Positions 9,492 to 23,100 of a DNA stretch of 64,000 nt are shown here, one piece after another (position 1 is the stretch's first letter; each line of letters starts with the position of its first letter). The notes below the pieces were generated by a model. That model saw only the letters and a list, made by a program, of their open reading frames with translations, did not search any database and had not been told where the DNA came from. Both the position numbers and the translations under genes were made by a program. Source of the stretch: Parvularcula marina (GTDB lineage Bacteria; Pseudomonadota; Alphaproteobacteria; Caulobacterales; Parvularculaceae); assembly GCF_003399445.1 (NCBI RefSeq), contig NZ_QUQO01000001.1:2725001-2789000 (forward strand), read 5' to 3'.

Positions 9492-10852
9492 TGAAATCCC
9501 TTCTCGGCGGCATCGCCGCCGTGTCACTTGTCGCAGCGCCCGCCATGGCCGAGCCCTATGATCCTGTACCTTATGTAAAGTTTGAGCACGCGGACTGGGC
9601 AAAGGACGCGGTTCTCTACCAGATCAATACCCGTCAGTTTACGAAGGAAGGCACGTTCGATGCGGCGCGTGAGCATCTGCCGCGCCTAGCCGAGATGGGC
9701 GTTGATATCCTCTGGCTGATGCCTATCCACCCAATCGGAGAGAAGAACCGCAAGGGCGGGCTTGGCTCTCCTTATTCGGTGATGGATTATCGCGGCGTGA
9801 ACCCTGAATTCGGGACGGTCGAGGACCTCAAGGAATTCGTAGATGCCGCGCATGAGCTTGGGATGCATGTCATCCTCGACTGGGTTGCGAACCATTCCTC
9901 ATGGGACAATCATCTCGTGACGGAGCATCCAGACTGGTATTACCATACACCCGAGGGCGAGTTCTCCTCGACGCCGGGCACGGATTGGTCGGACATTATC
10001 GATTTTGATTACAGCCAGCCGGGCCTTCGCGAATATATGACCGAAAGCCTTGTTTACTGGGTGCGCGATGTTGGTATTGATGGCTACCGCGCCGATGTCG
10101 CGGGCTTTGTGCCGCTCGATTTTTGGGAGAATGCGCGGGCTGAACTCGAAGAAGTGAAGCCTGTGTTCATGCTTGCCGAATGGGAGCAGCGCGACATGCA
10201 CCAACGCGCCTTTGATGCAACCTATGCCTGGTCGTGGAAAGAGGCGATGCAGAAAATTGCCGAAGAAGGCGGTACGGGGCCGCTTAACTCATTCTATTAC
10301 GAGGACACCAATAGCTGGCCAGACGATGCCTATCGTATGGTGTACACGTCCAATCATGACCAGAATTCATGGGATGGCGTGGCGTCGGAAATTTACGGCG
10401 ATGCCTATGAAGCTGCCATCGTCATGAGTTTTGTCGGTGAGGGCCTGCCGCTCATCTATAATGGACAGGAAGCCGACCTTGGTCATCAGCTCGAATTCTT
10501 CGAGAAGGACGAAATCATCTGGGACAAGGGGCAGTATGCTGATCTCTTCCGCAAACTGATCAGCCTTAAACATGAGACGAAAGCGCTCTGGAATGGCGGG
10601 GCAGGTGCGCCGATCCTTCGTGTGCCGAATGACCATCCCGACACGGTGTTCAGTTTCATGAGAGCAGGCGATGAAGACAAGATCTTCGCCGTCTTTAACC
10701 TGTCGGATGAGACGGCGAGTGTCAGCTTCTCGAAGGCCCGTCATCACGGCAATTACCGGGACGCTTTCAGCGGCCGAAAGGTCAGGATCGGTGAGGCGAC
10801 GAGTTTCGAGCTGGGTCCCTGGAGCTACCGGGTCTTCCGCGCGGAGAATTGA
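9488..10852 (+). CDS. Secreted alpha-amylase (GH13)
   Basis: 454 residues with a signal peptide cleaved after AMA (~21). Catalytic triad: D203 in GYRADVAG, E231 in MLAEWE, D291 in TSNHDQNS. Region I is DWVANHSSWD (~131-140). A short C-terminal beta-domain ends in SYRVFRAEN. It is compact compared with the 620-residue amylase of the opposite operon, and the two are not close paralogues. Expected to degrade maltodextrin in the periplasm. It overlaps the transporter gene by 4 bp and ends the plus-strand operon. Confidence 0.92.
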   Translation: MMKSLLGGIAAVSLVAAPAMAEPYDPVPYVKFEHADWAKDAVLYQINTRQFTKEGTFDAAREHLPRLAEMGVDILWLMPIHPIGEKNRKGGLGSPYSVMDYRGVNPEFGTVEDLKEFVDAAHELGMHVILDWVANHSSWDNHLVTEHPDWYYHTPEGEFSSTPGTDWSDIIDFDYSQPGLREYMTESLVYWVRDVGIDGYRADVAGFVPLDFWENARAELEEVKPVFMLAEWEQRDMHQRAFDATYAWSWKEAMQKIAEEGGTGPLNSFYYEDTNSWPDDAYRMVYTSNHDQNSWDGVASEIYGDAYEAAIVMSFVGEGLPLIYNGQEADLGHQLEFFEKDEIIWDKGQYADLFRKLISLKHETKALWNGGAGAPILRVPNDHPDTVFSFMRAGDEDKIFAVFNLSDETASVSFSKARHHGNYRDAFSGRKVRIGEATSFELGPWSYRVFRAEN

Positions 10853-10907
10853 ACTGTCCGGTGGAAGGCGGGTCATGCGGCCTGCTGACTCCTATCACGA
10901 GAATCAT

Positions 10908-10924
10908 CGCACGCATTCCGTGCG
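10908..10924 (+). terminator. Hairpin after the GH97-MFS-amylase operon
   Basis: CGCACG and CGTGCG pair around a 5-base loop (cattc), 56 bp after the amylase stop. No uninterrupted T-tract follows (a short ttcttt occurs ~10 bases later), so an intrinsic terminator is possible but weak. Confidence 0.35.
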
Positions 10925-11105
10925 CCAGCGTATTCTTTAGTAATCCCGTCCTTCGTTGGATTCAGCCCACTGAGTGTGCCAAAAACTCTAGTAAAATCAG
11001 TCTTCTGCCCTCTGATTTTGCGGGGGCGCCGAATATGCCCTAGAATCCGAATCGGGCGGATGAGATGGGCGAGAAAACTTCTTCTCCATAGGAGTCAGCC
11101 AGAAG

Positions 11106-11126
11106 GCAAAACCCCCGGGATTTTGC
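11106..11126. promoter_or_regulatory. Palindrome 73 bp upstream of the adhesin start
   Basis: Outer arms GCAAAA and TTTTGC and inner arms CCC and GGG are symmetric around one central C, with a single mismatched pair. A one-base centre cannot form an RNA hairpin loop, so a protein-binding operator is more likely than a terminator. Confidence 0.4.
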
Positions 11127-11198
11127 GTTCTCAACGCGGCGCGCATTGCGCTGAATCGGGGCGCTGATCGACCGGGGCGAAGGGAGTTCGGGGGCACT

Positions 11199-14100
11199 AT
11201 GTCGATCATGAATACAAGCGAGCCGCGGCGCCTGCCCGGTGTCCGAAAGTATTTGCTAGCTTCTTCTGCGTCCTTGTCTCTCGTTTGCGGTATGGGGTAT
11301 GCGCAGGCCATCAATCAGCAGGGTGCGGATATTCTGATGGTCCCCAATCCGGGCCATGCCGCACCGCCAGTCCAGCAGAATGCCGTCAAAGCCAAGAAGG
11401 CGCCGCCCGCTGTCGCGCCGGATCGCGTCGTCACCAATCTTCAGACGCCCGTCACGCCGCCTTCGACCTCGAATATTCAGGCCGTCTCGGGATCAGACAC
11501 GACGGTCAGCGAAATGGTTTCAGGCGAGTTCGTCATTACAACGACGGAGCTGAATGCCGCAGGGACAACCGCCTTCAACCGGTTCACCGATTTCACCCTC
11601 GCCAGTGGGGACAGTGCGGATCTTTACCTGCCCGGCAATGCGACGACGCTTCTCAATATCGTCCGGGACAGCCGCGTTTTCATCGACGGTACGCTGACCA
11701 GTATTTTGTCTGATGGGACAGGGAACCTCGGCGGTCACCTGATCTTTGCCAGCCCCGATGGGGTTATTGTCGGGGCCAATGGGGTGCTCAATGTCGGGGC
11801 ACTGACGCTCGTCACGCCGACAACGGATTATCTCGATACCAATTTCACAGCAGGCGCCATTTCCTCAGGTGCGATCACAGATCTTGCGCGCGGCTCCGTG
11901 CCGTTGACGGCCTCCGGTCTCATTCAGGTGACGGGGACTATCTATGCGCCGGACGGAATTGTCCTTGCGGCGCCTGAGATCAGCATTTTCGATGGCGGTG
12001 CCCTCTGGGCAGGCAGCCAGCTTTATGATTCAGGCTCCGGCGATTTCGGCAATGCCGCTTTTGAGGCGACCGTCCAGACAGCGGGCGGCATCTCGGTCGG
12101 CACGGCGCTGGTCGAGAATAATGGCGCCATCGAGATCGTTGCGTCCACAGAAGAAGAGTTCACCGGCAATCTTGGCTCGCTTGTCGCAGGTGAGCGGCCC
12201 GTGGCGGAATCCGTTATCTCCATCGATGGCGCGATCTGGGGCGACGGCATCAATGTGACGGCAACAGCGAAAGCCAGCTCGACCTTTGATCAGAGTGCGA
12301 ACCTCCTGCCGGGCGTCAATCTTGCCGATTACCCCTTTGCCGCTGGCGTCGTTGAAGCAACCGCCATTGCCGATATCGTCATCGGCGCGAATGCCGACCT
12401 TCAGTCAACGGCGGATGTCGATCTTTCAGCCTCTACCGAAGCTGAAGCCACACTGATGACGGCGAACAGCAATTCGGATCTGCCATTCTCGATCGGCGTC
12501 AGTGTCGCAGACCTCGTCGCCAGTGCAGAAGTTGTGATCCAGGCCGGCGCCTCCGTGATGGCGGCGGATAAGCTTTCCGTTTCGGCAAAGAACAAGACCA
12601 AGCTTGATAATAATGCATCCTCGGCGGGCTCGACCATTCCGATCACGGCCGCCTTCAGCTTTGCCAATGTCGATGCGGCTGCCGTCATCGAGTCCGGCGC
12701 GAATATTGATGCGGACACGGTCAATGTCACCGCGCTGAACCAGAACTCCTTCAAGACCTCTGCCGAGGCGGAGACGGGCGATGACGGGACCGCCGCCATC
12801 GCGTTCGCCTTTGCGGATACCGAAAGCGACACGCTAGCTTTCGTCGGCGCTGACATTGGCAGCAATGGCAGCCCGATTTCCGCTGTCACGGTTGAAGCAA
12901 GCTCCATCACGACAGAGAACCGTATCTCCGCTTCTTCGACCCAGATGAGCGCGCCGAGCGCCATGGGCACGGATATGGATGCGGGCTCGGAAGCCGCGCT
13001 CAGCCAAGAAATTGCTGACATGTCCGACATGGCGGCGGGCATGAGTGATAGTGCAGGCAACCAGCTCGAAGGCGTCGGCGGCACGAACCTCAAGATCGGC
13101 GCGACGACCACGATCAATTTCTCCTCGCAAAGCTCGCGCGCCGTCATCGAGGGGGGCACCTACGCTTCCGCCGCGAATGGTACGGATGTCGGGACCATCA
13201 CGACAGATCCCGCCAATGCGCCCATGATCTATGCGGATGATGTCGCGATCTATTCAGAGACGCTCGACAATCTGATCCGCAACTTTGCGATCTCCGATGG
13301 CAGTGCCGAGGTTGATAGTGGCGGCAGCTCGGTTGTCATTACGGCGGCGATTGCGCTCGGTTTCTATGATTATACGACTGAGGCGGAAGTCGGCGAGGAT
13401 ACGCAGATCACGGCCCAGCGGGTCGGGGTCGGCGCGTTCAGTGCCAAGAAATTCGGCTTTACCCTGATCGATAGCCTGACGCCGGGCAGTTCTATCGATG
13501 GCATCTACACCTATCTTGAAGATCTGAGCAGCCGCCTCAGCGCGAGCGATTTCGGCCTCGCCGAAGACCTCTTCACCAGCTACGCGGCGGCCTCATCATC
13601 GGCGTCTGGCGGGAATAGCGATACGGCGATTGCCGGGAATATCTCCTATCAGGAAATCCATCAGGATACGCGCGCCTGGGTCGACAGCGGGGCACGGATC
13701 ACCGCGACGGGTTCCGCGGCGGGGCAGGCCTTCACGACCGACCTTTCCTCCATCGATGACGGAATGGGCGGGGAGACAGCGCGCAGTTTTGACTGGTGGC
13801 TGCCGTCCTCGGGCGAAGACCAGCCGGGCGTGGTCATCACCGCAAAATCCATGACCGAAGGCGTCCATGTGGCGGGCGCGATCAATTTCTTCGGCGCGTC
13901 TCTCTCCTCTGATGGCAATGCGATTGGCGGCTCGGTCAATATCGTTCAGCAAGAAACAAGCACCATTGCCGGTGTCGCTGATGGGGCGGTCATCACGACT
14001 GACCGTGCTCTGACGATCAAGGCGGAGACGAATAATTTCCTGATCGGTATCACGCCGACATCGGGCGAAGGCAGTGGCGTCACGGGCGTTGGTCTCGTCA

Positions 14101-17100
14101 GTGTCATTAATATCGAGAACACGACCATTGCGTCGGTCAGCAATCTGGCCCGCGTTGAAGCGCTCGCTGTCAATATCGACTCGAACCAGTTCATGACGGC
14201 TTGGAGTGTTGCGGCCGCCAAAGCGAGTGCGGAGGGAACCGCCATCGGCCTTGCCGGGGCGGTCAATATCATCGCGACGGACACGCAAGCCTTCATCGGT
14301 GACAACAGCGCCTATGATAAGGATCCAGGCACGCCGACCGGGCCGACGGGACCTTATCCTGGCAATAACAATCTGCCCAATAATCAGGTGATTGCCCAAA
14401 ACCTGCGCGTCCGTGCCCGGACGAGTGGCGAGTCCGGCACGCTAGCCGTGGCCGGCAGCCAGTCGAGCCGAAATATGCCGATGGGCGGCGATGCCGGCAT
14501 GATGGATATCAGCCGGAACACCATGTCCTCCGGCGATACGATGGATCTCATCGACAATATGGAGGATACGGAGGACCGCTCGCAGAGCAGTGTGGACAGC
14601 TCCGATCCGAATGAGCGGGATGTAACCGGTGTCCTTGATGATGCGACCGGTGATCTGACCGACCAGAGCGGCGATTCCCCGCTCAGCTCTGGCGGCGGCG
14701 GCTCACAGCAGCCAAGATTCGGTTTCGCGATTTCCGGCTCTGCATCGGTCAGCCTCAATGAGCTGATCACCAAAGCCTATGTTGACGGCGCCAATGTGAC
14801 AGGCACGACGGGCGCCTCGCCGACCGGCCTCTTGGTCGAGGCGGTGACGGATACGGACCAGATCAGCCTCTCTGGCGCGGCAGCGCTCTCCTCATCATCG
14901 GGCAGTTCAGCATCCGGCGCGATTTCGGGTGCGGTGGCCTATCAGGTCAGTGAGAACCAGAACGACGCAGGCATTTATAACGCAACTGTTCTCGACATGA
15001 ATGATGTCGATGTCCGTGCCCTGACGGGGGGGCTCAAAGTCGGCGCGGCTCTCGGGCTCTCGGCAGAGACTGGCAGCTCCCAGAACTCAGCGGCCGTTGC
15101 GGGTTCCTTCTCGATTGCGAGGGTTGCGGATTCGGCTGATGCGCGGATCAGGGGCTCGGTCTTCACCCTGACTAATTCGGCAGCCCAGACCGACATGGTC
15201 AATGTCGATGCCTATAACCGCAACACGATCGGGATCGGCGCGGGCAGTGTCGCCTATGGCGGGCGGGCATCTGCTGCGGGCGGGCTCACCTATGCCGAGA
15301 TCGACAACCGGGATGGCGATGCGGCGGATGGCTCGGGCCTTGCTGCCTTTGCCGGCATTCTGGATACGGAAATTACCGACTATGATGATGTCTCTGTGGC
15401 GGCGATCAATGCGGCCCAGACAATCGGTGTCGGGGTGGTGGGGTCGGCCACGACCCAGAATTTTGCCATCGCAGGCGCAATCGTCATTAACCGGATTGAT
15501 GCGGATGCGCTGGCGCGGATCGGCGAGGGCTCGGTCATCACGGTCGATGACGATTTGACCGTGGCCGCGGGTGGCGGCGAGATTGCGGCCTTTGATGCGA
15601 TCATCGCCGGCGAGCGCATCGGCGGGCGCGAGGCCAATGAATATGATGTCGGCGTCAATGACCTTGTCTTTGACAGCAATGGCGACACGCCGGACAGCTT
15701 CGGCACGGGCGCGCGGGCCTTTGCGTTGGCAGGAGCGGTCTCTGTCGGCAAGACCTCCGCAGGCTTTGCCATCGCCATCAACGATATCGACAGTGACCGG
15801 ACGGCTATTATCGATGGCGATACGACCTCGGTCACGGCGGGCGGCAATGTCGACGTCATTGCGGACAATGAGAGCGAGATCCTTGCCCTTTCCATCGCGA
15901 CAGCAGCGGGCACGGATTCGGGGGCCTTCACCGGCTCGTTGACCGTCAACTTCATCGAAGATGAGACCATCGCCCGCATCGGGGACACGATCGATTCCGG
16001 CATGATGCAGACGACCGTCTCGGGCTCGACCGTCGATGTCATCGCGCGCGGCAATGCCCAGATCAATGCGCTATCAGGCGGTATCTCCATCTCGGCCGGA
16101 AATGCGGCGATTGGTGCTTCGATCTCGGTCAATGAGATCGGCGGCTCGATCGATGCCGGGATCATCGACACCGAGATCAATGACGCGAGCAGCCTCAATG
16201 TTATTGCGACGACATCGGATGAATCAGACCCCGGCGCCCCGGGCGCGGAGATCAACTCCATCGCCATTGCAGGTGGGGTCTCTTCGGGCGGGCTCGCGCT
16301 GTCGGGCTCGGCCACGGCCAATCTCATCGAAACCAATGTGATGGCGCGGATCGAGAATTCGACCACGGACAATGAGACGGGCCTCTTCGCCAATGTGGCG
16401 GCGGACCGCTATGCGCGGATCCAGTCGATTGCCGGGGCGCTCGGCGCATCAGGCGGTTCAGGGGTTGGCATCGGGGTCGGGGTCAACCGGATCAAGGGGA
16501 CGGTTTCCTCCCGCGTCACTGGCGGCAGCCTCACGCTCAATACACTGACAGTCACGTCCGTTGCGCGCGATGTCATCCGCACCATCGGTGTTGGTCTCGG
16601 CGGCGGCGGCTCCATCGGGGCGGCAGGCTCGGTCGTCGTCAATCTGATGAGCACCGATGTCACAAGCGCGATCGGCGGCGGTGCTATTGTCATTACCCGG
16701 AATAATGTCGGCGTGAATGCGCTCGCTGACAGCGAGATCGAAGCCCTTGCCGGGGCGGCGGCCTTTGGCGGCTCGGGCGGTGTCGGCGTTGCCAGCGCGG
16801 TCAACATCATCGATGGCGAGACCACTGCCAAAATCACGGGCGCCTCAACGCAGGTGACGGCCAAGGCACTCGATCCCGCAGAGACACTGACAGTGCGTGA
16901 CGGCACGCTTCTGAACCCCCTGACCTTCAACCAGGTCACCATCCCCGTCATCGATGTGACGATCCGTGCCAAGAGCGGTGCGGCCTTTGATGAAAATACC
17001 AAGCAGGTTCGCGGGCTTTCAGTGAACGCAACCGCGCTGCGTGAGACAGATGTGATCGCCACTGCCATCTCAATTGGCGGCTATGTCGGGGCCGCGCTCA

Positions 17101-20100
17101 ATGCCGGGGTCAATGTCATCTCCGGCACGACAAGGGCGCAGATCACCGACGCGACGATCAACCCGATCGCGCAGGGCGATGCGACGGCACGCGCGGGCGA
17201 TGTTGATGTGAAGGCCAGCACCCATGTCTATGGCGGTGCCTATTCCATCGGGGTCGCGGGCTCGGGTGGCGTCGGGGTGGCAGGCGCGGGGATCGGTGAC
17301 AGCTATGAGACTGAGACCTTTGCCCTCATCGATGGCGCGACGGTCACGGCGGATGATGTCCTGATCAATTCGGTCAGTTCGTATACCACCGCGAATGTGA
17401 TCGCGGCGGCAGGCGCCGGCATTGGCGGGGTTGCCGCTGGCGGGATCGTGACGATCTTTGATGCCACAACCGTGGGGCAGTTGATCGGCGGCACAACGAC
17501 GTCGAACTCATTGGGCGTGAATGCCGAGATGGACGCCTTTGTCGGCGGCTTCGGTCTCGTGCTGGCCGGCGGGGGGCTGGCGGCTGCGGGCACCTTCAAC
17601 GTCCTCGTCAATGAGAGTGACACAGAGGCACTGATCGGCAGACGGAACACCGCGACCGAACCGGCTGAGGTAACAACCGTTAATTCGGACGATGTCGATG
17701 TCACGGCGGACACAACGACGATTGTCGATACGACCGGGGCGTCGGGCGCCGTCGGCGGCGGGATCGGCATTGCGGGCACGGCTTCCGTCATCGTCAGTGA
17801 AACAAACACGCGCGCGCGGATCGAGAATGCGGCCGTCACGGGCGGTGCGGGCTCCAGCACGAATGTTCAGGCAACCGATAATTTCTCGACATCCGCTTCC
17901 ACGGCCTCGGCCAGCTTCGGCGGCGTCGGGGCAGGGGGCGCCAGCGTCAATGTCGTCGTCGCCAAGTCCAAGACCAACGCGAGCGTCGATAATTCAACGA
18001 TCACCACCGGCGCACTGACGGTCGATGCCGATGGCGTCACCGATATCGACACCAATACCTACGCGCTGGCCGTCGGCGGCTCTGCGGGGATCAGCGGCGC
18101 GATCTCGGTCATCAAGCTGGGCGGTAATCTCGATGCTGATGCTTCCAGTGAGATCAGCGGCACGCTGACGACGGCGGAAATGACCGCCAATGAAAGCTCG
18201 GATACCGGCGACAATAACGTACTCGACGCAAGCGAGCAGGCGATGTTGTCGAGCAATGGCTCTTATGATGTTGATGGCGAGACCCTTAATTCGGACACGC
18301 ATCTTGTTGCCGCCAATGTGACAGGCTCGACCGTCAATGCGACGACCTTGTCGGTAACCTCTGACGCCATGACCGGCACCCATGCCATGCTGGGCGGGGC
18401 CGCTGCAGGTGGGCTCGCCGGGATTGGTGCGGCCATCGGCTTTACGACCATCGATACCGGCGTTTCGGCGGGGATTGATTCAGGCTCGACCATCAATGCG
18501 GGTGGAGCGGTCACCGTGACGGCGGAGTCGGGCGATAATGGCCGGGATGCAGCCGAGATCGACGCCATTGTCGGCGCCGCGGGACTCGGTGTCGGGCTAG
18601 GCGCGGCGGTGGCTAATGTCGAAGTCACCTCGGATGTGCTAGCTAATGTCAGTGGACGCATTAATGGCGCGAATGGCGGCGCGCTAACGGTCACGGCGCG
18701 CGATACCACCCATGCCGATGCGGATGCCTCCGGTGTCTCGCTGGGCCTGCTCGGCGCGGCAGGCGTCGTTGTGGCGCGGGCGGAGAAAATTGGCTCGGCC
18801 ACAGCCACGATCGGTCATGCAACCAATGACATCACGGGCATGCTCGGCGCCAATGTCGGGGCTGAAGCTGCGGGTGGGGCCAGTGCAAATGCGCAAGGAG
18901 CGTCCGGCGGCATCGGTATCAGTGTTCAGGGGACGATCGCCACGGCAAGCGAAAGCACGGCAGTTACGGCCAGCGTCCGTGACGCGGCTACAATCGCGCT
19001 GATGGGCGCTCTTAATGTCAGTGCAAGCTCAAAGCCTGATGTCTATGCCAATGCCCGGGGCGTGTCGGTCGCGGGCGGCGCAGGGGTTGGCGTTTCGCTG
19101 GCCACAGCGCGGATTGGCTCTGCCGCCACCCCGTCCCTCGTTCAGGCCAGCATCGGCAACAACGTCAATCTGATGAATGTCCTTGGCGGCGTGAATGTGG
19201 ATTCTTCCATGACACGCAGCGGACGCTCGGCAGAAGCCTATGCGACAGGCTCCGCAGGCGGATTGTTGCTCGGCGCGCAGGCCAGCAAGGCCAAAGTTGA
19301 GACCAATGCCAATGTCTATGCGCTGGTCGGCGATGGCGTGACCTTGCCGATTGGCGGGCTCTCCGTCATTGCGGGTAAATCAACCAGTCAGATTGCGGAC
19401 AGCTCGGGCAAGTCTGGCGGCTTTGTCTCCGTCGGAGCGGCGGATAGTGAGGCCATTTCGCGCGGTGAGACCATTGCGCGTGTCGGCTCGGACTTTATCT
19501 ACACTGACTTTGTGACCGGCAATGGCAATGACTATGCAATGCCGACCTTCAAGGTCAATTCAGGCACCAGCGAAGTCAATGAAGCGGTCTCGGAGTCAGG
19601 CAGCGGCGGGGTTATCGCGGGTGCGGCGACGACCTCAACCATCACGTCGACAGCGACGACCAAGACGCAAATCGGCCAGCCCGGCGGCAATGCGGGTTCA
19701 GATCGCATCAAGGCGCGCAATGTCGACATCCAGTCGCTTCATCTGTCGAACTTCCGTGAACTGGCGGATGCCTCATCCGCAGGCCTTGCGGGCAAGAGCG
19801 GTGCGTCGACCAATGTGAATATCGCGAACTCTTCCGTCATCGACATTGCCGATGGCTTCAAGATTTCCGGCGGCACGATCCGTATTCTTGCCAATTCGGA
19901 GACAACCCGCACGGGCGATCCGGTCAGCGTGAAGGGCGGGGCGGGCGGCCTTGGTGCCTTTGCCTCTGCGGATGGCAATGTGCGGATCAGCCAGCTCAGC
20001 GATGTCAGTATCGGAGATAATGCTGATATCAAGACGCTCGATATCTTCAATTTCAGTGCAGACAATAGCGATATCAAGATCGATGCAAGAAGCTCCATGA

Positions 20101-23100
20101 ACGTCGATGACATCGTCGTTCAGCGCGCCTCGGGCGGTCTTGCCGTGCCGACCTCATCGATGGAGTTCGATGCGACGATCACGGACAGTGTCAGTATTGG
20201 TGATGGCGCCAGCCTCGATGCCGACGGCGGTATCTATATCGGCGTCTCGCCGAGCGCTGACATTAATGCGCGGGCGGCCTCGAAATCTTCTGCCGGGATC
20301 GGCGTCACCGATGCGCGCGCAACAGCGGGCAATATCCAGAACGACATCGTCATCAACCAGTCCATCACGGTCGGACAGAACGCAAAACTCAGTGCCGAGA
20401 GAGATGTGCGCCTCAATACGGGCGGCAACGGCTTTGGCGGCACCCCGGCGTCGATCGAAGTCGATATCACGAGTGACTCTTATAACTCTGCGCTGATCCC
20501 AGCCTCGACGTCGGCCTCTGCGGTGCTGAACTTCACGAACAATGCGGGTATCACCATCGATACCGGTGCCATTGTCGAGAGTATCCGTGATGTGATTATC
20601 ACCGCCAGCCGCGGGGACATTGATCTATTTGCCGAGGCGGTTGCGACCTTCAAGATCAATCTTCTCCTTGGTGTCATTACGCAAACGGATCGGTCCGGCA
20701 CGGTCGTTGATAATGGTGAAGGCACGGTCACGATCAACGGGACGGTGGAGGCAGGCTTCCTTGCCGAGCGTCGCTTTGACATTGACGTTAATGGCAATGT
20801 CACGGTCACGAATGAGGAAGAAGACCGCCCGCATGTCAGTACACGCAATGGCTTCAACCCGCTTGACGAAGTGAATGCCCGCATTGCAGCCCTGCAGGCT
20901 ATGATCGATGCCGGAGACACAAGCGCGGCAGGTGAACTGGCAATTCTCCAGGAACTCGCCCGCTTCCTGCAAGGGGACACGGGCGGCTCGGTCGATCCGG
21001 ATACATCGACCGGGACGGTGACGACGTCGATCCCGACCTTCGATGGCGATCCGAATGATCCCAATGTCAATCTAACGCGTCCGGATGATGTCAATGGCGC
21101 GATCGAGATCAGCGGCGTGACGGCGGCCTCTGGGAATGTCGAGATCTTTGCAGATGCCCTTAACGGCAATGGCGCCCTGACCGCTAATGGCGGGCCGATC
21201 ATCGCGATCACGAACCAGTCCGGCCGTGATCTGATCGTTGGCGATCTTGATATCTTCGATGCTTCGATCGGGGAGGTGCGTCTGACAGGCATGGCGCAGT
21301 CCTTCGGCAATCTCTCGGTAACGGAGAACCGCAAGGGCGAACGCTCGGTCATCATCATCGATAACAGCCCGGCGAGTTTTGCTGTGGACAATACGTCCGA
21401 CCTTTATATCACTGGCGATATCATCAATCTCTTCGGGCTCGTCGATATCGATGTGAAGAATGGCGATCTTCTGCAGACGGCGGTTGTCGGGGCAGGGGAT
21501 TTGCGCATCGATGTGCCCAATGGCGGCTATTTTGCGATTCTGCCCGATGGCCTCATCCCGCTTGGGCCAGATCCACGCGCGCGGTTCGAGCAATACATCA
21601 TTCTCGAAAACCTGCTCTTCCTGCGAGACAATACGGCCGCGTTCGATAATTTCGGCGACCCGAATTATGACCCGAATGTAGACAGCCTCGTGCGGCTGAT
21701 CGCACAGATCCCCTTCCTGCTTGGAGAGGATACGACAGACGGCCTGCCGAACATCCGTGATGAGAATGATTTTGCGGCTTTCATGACGCATTATCTGGCC
21801 AATCCCTTGGGACTCACCGGAGATACGGCGCTCACAGATCTTCTGGCTTCTGGTCAGATCAACACGGATGGAGTCGATGACCGTCTGGGTAACCGTGGCG
21901 CGCCAATTGATACATTTCTCAATGGCACGACCTTCGAAGATGTGCCGACAGTGCTTGCGCTTTATTACTGGGAGACTTTTGGCGGATATCATGGTGACCT
22001 GCTCAACGGCGCACCATTCCGGACCGGGTTTGACGGAGATGTCGCGCTGACGACAGCTCCTCTGCAGCTCGACATGAACAGGTCCTTCCTGTTCGGAGAC
22101 AATACGGTCATCAACAAGACGCGGGCACAGGTGGACGCCATTCTCGCCCGTCGTGGTGAATTCTCGACAGATCCGCGCTTCTCGAACCGTCTGCAGGATC
22201 TTGGAGGCGTCATCGATGTGGCCGGCGTGGTCGGGATTTCGGCGCAGTCGATCGATATCGGCGGCACGGTCGTCAGTGGCCGGAGCGGCAACCGGAACCT
22301 GCAGCTAACGGCGCAGGATGCGCAGACCCTGCAATTCTGGATCGACAACCCCGCCTCGCGGCCGCAGCCGGCAAATGGCGATCCGTCCCTGCCGCCAAAC
22401 CTGATCGATATCTCCTCACTGATCGACACGATCGGCGGCGATCCACGCGAGAAGATCACGGCTGTTTATGATCTCAACAGCCAGCAGATCATTGTCGAGA
22501 ATGTGAATGCCTCCGGCGGTGGTCACATCATCCTCAACGGCCAGATCCTGTCGACGACTGGCGATGGGCAATTGCTCGTCCGCAATGGCCGCGGTCAGGT
22601 GGTGATCGACAACCAGACCGGCTTTGATATTCAGATCAATGATATTGATGCCGGACGCGATACGCGCGGCATCATTCAGATTACGGACACGGCGAAAATC
22701 CAGCCCAATGGCAATGCGCTGACGACTTTCTATGTGCAGGAAGCCGGCAAGGATATCGAGGTCTACCAGACCGATCAGGTCGGGGCCGATTATACAACGC
22801 TGAGCCTGAGCCAGTCAGTTGCAGGCAATTTCAGCACCTATACGCCCAAAGAGGGCATAGCCTTCGAATATTTCGAAGAGCGTTTCCTGATGCGGGAGCT
22901 GACCAGTGTCGATGATCCGAATGACGATGAATTCGGCTTCCAGATTTTCGGCAGCGGTAACTGGGTATGGGCCGACAGCGATCCGCGCTTTGGTCAGCGG
23001 GTCACAACAGTTGCCTCGGATGCGCCATACTTCCAGCAAGCGCTGTCGGGAGAGATCGGCAATTCCTGGCGGATCAATTTCTATGAGAACGGGAACGCAC

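Larger units (their letters stand above)
10853..11198. other. 346-bp intergenic region upstream of the giant adhesin
   Basis: No ORF is supported here. The region contains a hairpin shortly after the amylase stop (10908-10924) and a long palindrome at 11106-11126. It should hold the promoter of the two-partner secretion operon. I could not assign a confident -35/-10 pair or a known riboswitch. Confidence 0.6.

Noticed and set aside
10853-11198. Riboswitch (c-di-GMP or similar) before the adhesin
   Set aside because: Stem-loops exist, but I could not match the conserved core of any riboswitch class, and the main palindrome has a one-base centre, unsuited to RNA folding.
18180-18300. EF-hand or dockerin-like calcium site in the adhesin (DTGDNNVLDASEQ)
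   Set aside because: A single loop-like stretch in an Asp-rich protein; spacing of the acidic residues does not fit a full EF-hand.
12401-18808. Long open frames on the minus strand inside the giant adhesin
   Set aside because: They are antisense shadows caused by the strong GC-codon bias and repeated Gly/Ala/Asp modules; they have low-complexity Ser/Ala/Pro composition and no ribosome sites.
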